From Eubacterium sp. 1001713B170207_170306_E7 (lineage in GTDB: Bacteria; Bacillota; Clostridia; Eubacteriales; Eubacteriaceae), in NCBI RefSeq assembly GCF_015547515.1, contig NZ_JADMVE010000001.1:248406-312405 (forward strand): a stretch of DNA of 64,000 nt, written 5' to 3'. Under the pieces are notes generated by a model that was given only the letters and a program-made list of their open reading frames with translations, did no database searches and was not told where the DNA came from. The translations under genes and the position numbers were made by a program. Positions 58,840-64,000 of this stretch are shown here, in pieces. Numbering within the stretch: position 1 is the first letter of the stretch; every line of letters begins with the position of its first letter.

Positions 58840-58862
58840 GGCCTGTAAAACATTTACAGGCC
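58840..58862. promoter_or_regulatory. Perfect 10-bp inverted repeat at Uma2 promoter
   Basis: GGCCTGTAAA, 3-nt centre ACA, TTTACAGGCC. It overlaps the -35 (TTTACA 58853-58858) of a promoter with TATAAT at 58877-58882. It could be an operator, or the weak terminator of the previous gene (no T-run). Confidence 0.45.
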
Positions 58863-58882
58863 AGTGCATTCCAGGATATAAT
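58853..58882 (+). promoter_or_regulatory. Promoter of Uma2 gene
   Basis: TTTACA (58853-58858), 18 nt, TATAAT (58877-58882). Confidence 0.6.
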
Positions 58883-58911
58883 AAACTTAAGAACAAAAGG
58901 AGGGTCTGAAA

Positions 58912-59454
58912 ATGCCTTTATTAAAAGAAGATTACACCGAAAAGCCCATAAGTCTGGAGGAGTTTGAAAAGCTTCCGGCCGACGAGCAAAAGGTTTATGA
59001 GCTCATCGACGGAATGGTGATGATGACACCACGGCCAAATGTCGCGCACCATGATATTTCAGGAAATCTTTACTTTGCGTTAAAGACTTACCTGACAGGA
59101 AAACAATGCAAAGTGTACAACGAACTGGAAATACGCCTGAATAAAGATGTTTTGGTGCCGGATCTCAGCGTGCTGTGCGACCCGGATAAATTCACCGACC
59201 AGCGTTATGAGGGCCCGCCTGCCATTGTCATTGAAATCCTGAGCCCCGCTACCTACCGCAACGATCTTTTCGTCAAGCTCAATAAGTACCAGCTGGCCGG
59301 CGTTCGGGAATACTGGATCGTGAACCCTAAGGTAAAGGCTGTCACCGTTCATTATTTTGAGCATGAAACCGCTGCAGAATTCACTGCAGAGGATACCCTG
59401 GAATCCAAAGTGTTTGAGGATCTGAGTGTTTCGCTAAAGGCTGTTTTTGAGTAA
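58912..59454 (+). CDS. Uma2-family (PD-(D/E)XK nuclease-fold) protein
   Basis: 180 residues; ribosome site AAAGGAGGGTCTG. YELIDGMVMMTPRPNVAHHD, then NELEIRLNKDVLVPDLSVLC (the D of the PD motif), PAIVIEILSPATYRNDLFVK (E-x-L-S-P) and YQLAGVREYWIVNPKVKAV are the Uma2 core. The active-site pattern of the nuclease fold is present. Biological role of the family is unclear, although it is expanded in cyanobacteria. Confidence 0.87.
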   Translation: MPLLKEDYTEKPISLEEFEKLPADEQKVYELIDGMVMMTPRPNVAHHDISGNLYFALKTYLTGKQCKVYNELEIRLNKDVLVPDLSVLCDPDKFTDQRYEGPPAIVIEILSPATYRNDLFVKLNKYQLAGVREYWIVNPKVKAVTVHYFEHETAAEFTAEDTLESKVFEDLSVSLKAVFE

Positions 59455-59461
59455 GACAGCA

Positions 59462-59491
59462 GAGAATCTCATTATTTTGAGATTCTTTTTT
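59462..59491 (+). terminator. Terminator after Uma2 gene
   Basis: GAATCTCA/TGAGATTC with T6. Confidence 0.88.
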
Positions 59492-59693
59492 AATTTTTGT
59501 AAGATTTTGCTTCTGGGCGCGTCTTGGGGCTGACAGGCTCCTCCCATTCGCCGGTTCATGATTTTTTTACGATTCTGTTAATCATGCTTCCTGTTTCTGC
59601 TGCTCTGGTTTATCAGTCGGTCAAAAAGCGTCGGCTAACGAAATATTATTGGGCTTAATAAATTCTTAAAAATTGCCTTTCTCTGCGCATTTG
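59492..59693. other. Intergenic region, nothing recognised
   Basis: Mixed composition, no ribosome-site-led frame, no repeat or hairpin of note. Confidence 0.4.
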
Positions 59694-59722
59694 TTGTTAT
59701 TCAGGTCAACCTGTACTATAAT
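59694..59722 (+). promoter_or_regulatory. Promoter of DUF6144-like gene
   Basis: TTGTTA (59694-59699), 17 nt, TATAAT (59717-59722). Confidence 0.65.
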
Positions 59723-59764
59723 GATAGTCAAAATCAAACAGAAATAATTCAAGCGAGGTGAAGC

Positions 59765-60346
59765 ATGAAAAATTTTAGTATGCCGGAAACGGTCAGTCCG
59801 TTTTTGGAGCAGGAGGAGCTGGAACGGTTAAGCCAGAGTCTTGAGAAAAACGTCTCCCGGGAAGCGGCAGAGGCGCTGGTCCGCCGTGTCCCGCTGCGGC
59901 CGGGAGCAACGCCCAAAGAGAGGGCCGAGTGGGTAAACCGCCTGTCGGAGGAGCTGGAGGCAAGCTTTGACCGGGAGACCATTATCAAAATAAGAATGGG
60001 CTGCCACTGCAACGAAAACGGCCGGCTGGAGGAAACCGCTGAGGCTTTCAGAGCGCTGTACCAGTCCAACGGCCAGAATCTGGAACGCTTTGTCAGCCAC
60101 CTCAACAAGAGCGGCGCGGGCTGGCGCATCAAGGGAGACGCGCTGTATACCAAAATGTTTACTTGTGAGTGCCCCATGCTGGAAAAGGCAGAGCCCTCCC
60201 CGTCCCTGACCTGGTGCTACTGCACCGCCGGGTACAGCAAAGCCTTCTTTGAAGCCGTATTTGAGCGGCCGGTAGAGGTCGAGCTGCTCCAGACCATCAA
60301 GCAGGGGCATGACTGCTGCCTGTTGAAGATTACAGGAATCCTTTAA
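59765..60346 (+). CDS. DUF6144-like cysteine-containing protein
   Basis: 193 residues; start follows AAGCGAGGTGAAGC. Cysteine clusters: MGCHCNE near residue 78, MFTCECPML near 137, TWCYCTAGYSKAFFEAVF near 155 and GHDCCLLKI at the end. The C-terminal part resembles the 4-vinyl-reductase/hydrolase-like fold, and the overall pattern fits DUF6144. May bind a metal or iron-sulfur cluster. Function unknown. Confidence 0.65.
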   Translation: MKNFSMPETVSPFLEQEELERLSQSLEKNVSREAAEALVRRVPLRPGATPKERAEWVNRLSEELEASFDRETIIKIRMGCHCNENGRLEETAEAFRALYQSNGQNLERFVSHLNKSGAGWRIKGDALYTKMFTCECPMLEKAEPSPSLTWCYCTAGYSKAFFEAVFERPVEVELLQTIKQGHDCCLLKITGIL

Positions 60347-60376
60347 GTTAAAACAGATGTGAGGAGGTTAAAACCA

Positions 60377-61033
60377 ATGAAATCAAAAGCATGGGACTGG
60401 GAGAAAAACCAGTCGGATTACTGGCTTACCCCCTGTGTGGAGAGTCCCTATCTCGCGGAGCGCTGGCAGAGCAGGGGCTTTTTGCGTTTTCTGGATCTGG
60501 GCTGCGGCCTTGGGCGGCACGCGGTTTACATGGCTCAAAAAGGCTTTGAGGTCACCGCCGCCGACCTGTCCGAGTGCGGCGTTGCGCACACCCAAAAATG
60601 GGCCGGGGAGGAGCAGGTTCCCCTCACGGCCTGCGTGGCCGATATGCTCGACCTGCCCTTTGAGGACAACACCTTTGACTGTGCCCTGGCCTACAATGTC
60701 ATCTACCATACGGATATTGCGGGCTTTCAGGTCGCTCTGGCGGAAATCCGCCGGGTGCTGAGACCGGGCGGCGAGCTGTTCCTCACGCTCATTTCCAAGA
60801 GCAGCTACGGCTACGAGCATGCAGACAGCAGCCGGCGCATTGACGCCAACACCCTGCTGTCGGAAAAGAGCGGTACTGAGACGGGCGTGCCCCACCTCTA
60901 TGTGGATCTGGCAGACATCCAGCGTTTCTTTAAGGACTGGCAGCTTGAGGACAGCCTGAGAGAGTCCTGTGTCCATAACCTTGAGGCCCCGCAGGACTAC
61001 AGCACCCACTGGAGCCTTATGGTCCGAAAATAA
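60377..61033 (+). CDS. Class I SAM-dependent methyltransferase
   Basis: 218 residues from ATG 60377 (TGAGGAGGTTAAAACC). SAM site FLDLGCGLGRHAVYMAQKGF, then VTAADLSECGVAHTQ, ADMLDLPFEDNTFDCALAYN and RRVLRPGGELFLTLISK: Methyltransf_11 type. Substrate unknown. It lies 30 nt after the DUF6144-like gene and is probably cotranscribed. Confidence 0.87.
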   Translation: MKSKAWDWEKNQSDYWLTPCVESPYLAERWQSRGFLRFLDLGCGLGRHAVYMAQKGFEVTAADLSECGVAHTQKWAGEEQVPLTACVADMLDLPFEDNTFDCALAYNVIYHTDIAGFQVALAEIRRVLRPGGELFLTLISKSSYGYEHADSSRRIDANTLLSEKSGTETGVPHLYVDLADIQRFFKDWQLEDSLRESCVHNLEAPQDYSTHWSLMVRK

Positions 61034-61050
61034 ATCCGGCCGATTGGATA

Positions 61051-61079
61051 TTGACAAGCATGGTGGAAGCAGGTATAAT
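61051..61079 (+). promoter_or_regulatory. Promoter of riboswitch-controlled btu operon
   Basis: TTGACA (61051-61056), 17 nt, TATAAT (61074-61079): full consensus. Confidence 0.85.
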
Positions 61080-61097
61080 GATAAAAAATGAATAACC

Positions 61098-61245
61098 TTT
61101 GAGGTGCTTAGCAATAAGAGAATAGGGAAACCGGTGAAAATCCGGTGCGAACCCATCACTGTAAACAGGGACAAAGCCTGAAAGCCACTGGAGCAATCCG
61201 GGAAGGCGGGCCGCGGACGAGCTGTAAGCCAGGAGACCTGCCTTA
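61098..61245 (+). ncRNA. Cobalamin (B12) riboswitch
   Basis: Conserved blocks are in order: GAGGTGC..., GGGAAACCGGTGAAAATCCG, GTGCGAACCCATCACTGTAA, the B12-box-like AAGCCACTGG (61182-61191), CCGGGAAGGCGGGCC and the closing GCCAGGAGACCTGCC. It lies between a consensus promoter and a terminator upstream of a B12/iron-type ABC importer. It should shut off the operon when adenosyl- or other cobalamin is plentiful. Confidence 0.92.
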
Positions 61246-61312
61246 AAGAAGAAATGCGTGCAGGGGGATAATGCAGCGGCGTGTTTGAATAAACGAAATC
61301 TCGGAAAATGGG

Positions 61313-61343
61313 ACCGATGAGCAGAGTGCTTATCGGTTTTTTT
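61313..61343 (+). terminator. Terminator of the riboswitch expression platform
   Basis: ACCGATGAGC/GCTTATCGGT hairpin with T7, about 70 nt after the aptamer and about 90 nt before the first gene: control by premature termination. Confidence 0.85.
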
Positions 61344-61435
61344 ATTTACCAAAAACCGGGCGGGCCTGTTTTCCACGGGGAGATGTTCATATCCAAAAGG
61401 ATTTGACATAAAATTTCAGTTTAATGGAGGAAAAG

Positions 61436-62506
61436 ATGAAAAAGAAAGTGATTGCGCTGATGTGCGCGCTGCTTCTGCTGGTTCCGGTATTCGCCGGGTG
61501 CAGCCAGAACGGGGATTCAGCAAAGGCGGAGAGCATTACCGTGGTGGACGATACAGGCCGTGAGGTAACCATTCCACAGCCCCTTGAAAAGGTGGTGGTG
61601 GCCAACCGCTACAATTCTGAGCTGATCCGTGGGATCGGCGCCATTGACAAGGTGGTGGCCGTGGATAAGAATACGGCCCAGGACCGAGTGTACTGGAGTC
61701 AGTTCGACCCGGAAAATGTCATCGGCAAGGGCCAGAGCGAGCTGAACTATGAAAAGATCGCTGAGCTGGGCGCTCAGGTACTCATTACTCCGGACAACGG
61801 CACCTGGGAAGAGGACATTAAAAAACTGGAGCCCTTCGGCATTCAGGTGGTCGTGGTATCCGGCTATAATAACGCCGAGCTGCCAAAGGAAATCGAGATT
61901 CTGGGCAAGCTGTTCGGCAAGGAAAAGGAAGCCGAAAAGCTTACCAAATTCTACCAGGATAATATGGATCTGGTGGCGGAAAAAATCAAGGACGTCAAGG
62001 GAAGCAAAAAGGTGTACTGGGAATACGGCGACCCGAATACCACCTGTATCCCGGGAACCAGCAATGACGGCTGGAACAGCATGCTGGTCAACGCCGGCGG
62101 TGTCAATATTTTCGGCGATCCTACCATTACCGGAAAGACCATCGACCCGGAAAAGATCCTGCTGGAGGATCCGGACCTCATCATCAAGACCTCGTCCGGC
62201 CCGGCCCTCAAAAATACCGGTGTCTACACGCCGCCGACAGCTGAGGATTACAGCACCATCTCCAGCGAAATGCTGAGCCGCGCGGGCTGGTCCGATTTAA
62301 AGGCCGTCCAGAATGACGATTTCTATGTGACCACTGGCTTCTGCGCCGGCGGACTGGGCAAGATGATCGGAACCGTTTATACCGCGAAATGGCTGTATCC
62401 CGAACAGATGAAGGATGTTGACCCCGACGCGATCTTTGACGAATGGATGGAAATCCAGGGAGTTGATCCGGTAGAGGGACACGTTTTCCAGGTTAAGCAT
62501 CAATAG
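61436..62506 (+). CDS. ABC importer substrate-binding lipoprotein, probably cobalamin (BtuF-like)
   Basis: 356 residues from ATG 61436 (TAATGGAGGAAAAG). Lipoprotein signal with lipobox FAGC near residue 22. Class III (helical backbone) binding fold: TVVDDTGREVTIPQPLEKVV, EKIAELGAQVLITPDN, WNSMLVNAGGVNIFGDP and a C-terminal GKMIGTVYTAKWLYPEQM. Such proteins bind B12, haem or siderophores; the cobalamin riboswitch just upstream favours B12 or a cobamide. Confidence 0.87.
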   Translation: MKKKVIALMCALLLLVPVFAGCSQNGDSAKAESITVVDDTGREVTIPQPLEKVVVANRYNSELIRGIGAIDKVVAVDKNTAQDRVYWSQFDPENVIGKGQSELNYEKIAELGAQVLITPDNGTWEEDIKKLEPFGIQVVVVSGYNNAELPKEIEILGKLFGKEKEAEKLTKFYQDNMDLVAEKIKDVKGSKKVYWEYGDPNTTCIPGTSNDGWNSMLVNAGGVNIFGDPTITGKTIDPEKILLEDPDLIIKTSSGPALKNTGVYTPPTAEDYSTISSEMLSRAGWSDLKAVQNDDFYVTTGFCAGGLGKMIGTVYTAKWLYPEQMKDVDPDAIFDEWMEIQGVDPVEGHVFQVKHQ

Positions 62507-62508
62507 CT

Positions 62509-63564
62509 ATGGAAAAGCAGCCATCGTTAAAGGCCTATCACAAAAAACGAGCGGCTCTGATGCTGGCAGCGGTGATCCTTCTGGTCATTGCTGCCTTTTC
62601 CAGCTGCTTTGTCGGCGTTGCCAATGTGACCGTGGGGCGGGTGCTGGCCACCCTGCTGCCCGGCGGCCATTTTATGGGCGCGGCGGCCCTGAACCAGACC
62701 GAGCTCACCGTGCTCATGCAGCTGCGCCTGCCGCGCATCACCATGGCGCTGGTTTCCGGCGTGGGCCTGGGTATCAGCGGGCTGGTCATGCAGGCCATCA
62801 CGGGCAATAAGATGGCAAGCCCTTTTACCACCGGGCTTTCAAACGCCGCGGCCTTTGGGGCTTCGCTGGCCATTATTTTTGGCTTTATGCCCTTTGGCAG
62901 CAACCAGGTGGGCACAGTCCTGATGGCCTTTGTATTTTCCTTTATCTGCGCCGCCATGGTGTACGGCATCGCCTCGGCCAAGGGCATGGGCAAGACAACG
63001 ATCATCCTGATCGGCATTGCCCTCAACTATTTCTTTTCAGCCCTGAACGCCAGCATGCAGTATGTGTCCAACGAGCAGCAGCTGTCCGCCATTGTCCACT
63101 GGACCTTCGGCAGCCTTTCGGAGATCACCTGGGAGCAGATCATCGTGGTCTCGGTCATTCTGCTCCTGACCTTTCCGTTTATCATCCGGTTTGCATGGCA
63201 TTACAACCTGTTGTCCACCGGCGATGAAAGCGCGGTGGCGCTGGGCGTTAATGTCATGCGGCTGCGGCTGCTTTCGGGCATTGCGGTCACGCTTATTTCC
63301 TCGGCCATTGTCAGCTTTACCGGGGTTATCGGTTTTGTGGGACTGGTGGCGCCGCATATCGCCAGGCTTTTGATCGGCGGCGACTACCGGGCGCTCATAC
63401 CGCTGACGGCGCTTTCGGGCGCCATCCTGCTCATCGCGGCGGACACCGTGGGCCGCGTGGTGGTCTCGCCGGTGATCATTCCGGTGGGCATTGTGGTTTC
63501 CTTTATCGGGGTGCCGGTGTTTATCTATTTAATTGTAAAAGAACAGAAAGAGCGGTTGGTCTGA
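62509..63564 (+). CDS. FecCD/BtuC-type ABC permease
   Basis: 351 residues with about ten TM helices. FecCD motifs: RLPRITMALVSGVGLGISGL, GNKMASPFTTGLSNAAAFGA and GFVGLVAPHIARLLIGGDYR. Starts 2 nt after the binding protein; overlaps the ATPase start by 1 nt. Forms the membrane channel of the importer. Confidence 0.9.
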   Translation: MEKQPSLKAYHKKRAALMLAAVILLVIAAFSSCFVGVANVTVGRVLATLLPGGHFMGAAALNQTELTVLMQLRLPRITMALVSGVGLGISGLVMQAITGNKMASPFTTGLSNAAAFGASLAIIFGFMPFGSNQVGTVLMAFVFSFICAAMVYGIASAKGMGKTTIILIGIALNYFFSALNASMQYVSNEQQLSAIVHWTFGSLSEITWEQIIVVSVILLLTFPFIIRFAWHYNLLSTGDESAVALGVNVMRLRLLSGIAVTLISSAIVSFTGVIGFVGLVAPHIARLLIGGDYRALIPLTALSGAILLIAADTVGRVVVSPVIIPVGIVVSFIGVPVFIYLIVKEQKERLV

Positions 63565-64000
63565 TGAAAATGACAATTCGAGATTTAAGCTTTGGCTATC
63601 GAAAGGCCAGGATTTTAAAGGGGGTCAGCATCGACGTGGAGCCGGGAAGGCTGTGCGTGCTGCTGGGGGCCAACGGAGCAGGCAAAAGCACGCTGATCAA
63701 GTGTGTTAACGGGATATTGAAGCCTGAAGAGGGCGAGATCCGCCTGGATACCACCGATCTTCTCAGACTGCCGCAAAAGGAAAAGTCCAAGCTCATCGGC
63801 TATGTGCCCCAGAGCACTGAGGTGGAGGACAGCGGCCTGAATGTCTTTGAGATGGTGCTGTCCGGCCGCGTGCCCCATATGAAGGGAAAAATGAAGGATG
63901 CCGATTATGAGATTGTCCGGTCAGTTCTGGAAAAGATGTCCCTCACCGCTTACAGCACCAAGCTTTTGAACCAGCTGAGCGGCGGTGAGCGCCAGCGGGT
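63564..64000 (+). CDS. BtuD/FepC-type ABC ATPase (cut by window end)
   Basis: ATG 63564 overlaps the permease stop (TGATG). The first 145 residues include Walker A GANGAGKSTLIKC, the Q-loop YVPQSTEVED and the ABC signature LSGGERQRV, just at the window edge. Energises the BtuC-type permease. The rest lies beyond 64000. Confidence 0.92.
   Translation, partial: MKMTIRDLSFGYRKARILKGVSIDVEPGRLCVLLGANGAGKSTLIKCVNGILKPEEGEIRLDTTDLLRLPQKEKSKLIGYVPQSTEVEDSGLNVFEMVLSGRVPHMKGKMKDADYEIVRSVLEKMSLTAYSTKLLNQLSGGERQR

Overview
The window looks like chromosomal DNA of an anaerobic Bacillota (Clostridia), probably related to Eubacterium (Eubacteriaceae). The support is strong AGGAGG-type ribosome sites, frequent GTG/TTG starts, TTGACA-N17-TATAAT promoters, intrinsic terminators, flavodoxin/ferredoxin fusions of the EFR1 type, a MoeA-PBP fusion, VanRS-like and PadR regulators, EutH and DUF6144. 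This taxonomic placement is inference; no rRNA or marker phylogeny is possible here. No rRNA, tRNA, CRISPR array, integrase or intact insertion sequence was seen.

Layout: 1-4.5 kb, a polyol/sugar module (glycerol-3-phosphate-dehydrogenase-like enzyme, SorC regulator, FGGY kinase). 4.6-8.9 kb, a HEPN/RnlA-like protein, a PHP phosphatase and an amidohydrolase lipoprotein. 9.1-14.3 kb, a molybdenum cofactor operon (moeA, moeA-PBP, moaA, moaC, MOSC). 14.3-18.4 kb, MATE exporter with divergent PadR repressor, then a nitroreductase-ferredoxin, ArsR and EFR1 set. 18.5-22.8 kb, rsgA with a possible leader peptide, then a stand-alone LarC C-terminal-like protein paired with an unrecognised 593-residue protein. 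23-30.3 kb, GNAT/YoaP, SRPBCC, a tandem GntR regulator, a hybrid sensor kinase and a two-component pair. 30.4-34.8 kb, an operon of eight small exported proteins: five or six related Ig-like secreted paralogues plus one with a sortase-type NPPTG tail. 34.9-38.1 kb, a phage- or element-like cluster (DUF6431, Rha/antirepressor, possible replication protein, XRE, DUF1659, DUF2922). 38.4-46.2 kb, mixed metabolism, EutH, SAP-domain protein, TipAL-type MerR, GNAT, a DUF3781-SnoaL fusion, EFR1 and a C45 acyltransferase-like protein. 46.2-53.5 kb, a VanRS-like pair with a D,D-carboxypeptidase, and a giant multi-PAS hybrid kinase. 53.5-57.8 kb, an MqsRA-like toxin/antitoxin, a ribbon-helix-helix protein and ClpB. 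58.2-64 kb, small accessory genes and a cobalamin-riboswitch-controlled BtuFCD-type ABC importer that runs off the window.

The most unusual signal is non-coding. A dispersed element occurs five times (1-252, 2588-2905, 19711-19931, 38151-38376, 57797-58020) plus a relic (4481-4510), always on the + strand; each of the four complete copies follows the end of a + strand gene. Its two ends pair into a long imperfect stem followed by a T-run, and copies show compensatory changes in the stem, so base pairing is probably selected. Two copies carry a nearly identical hairpin-rich long insert; three carry a short core. It may be a structured RNA/terminator family or a MITE. The second most interesting item is the exported-paralogue operon with its upstream two-component system; the third is the LarC-like/unknown pair.
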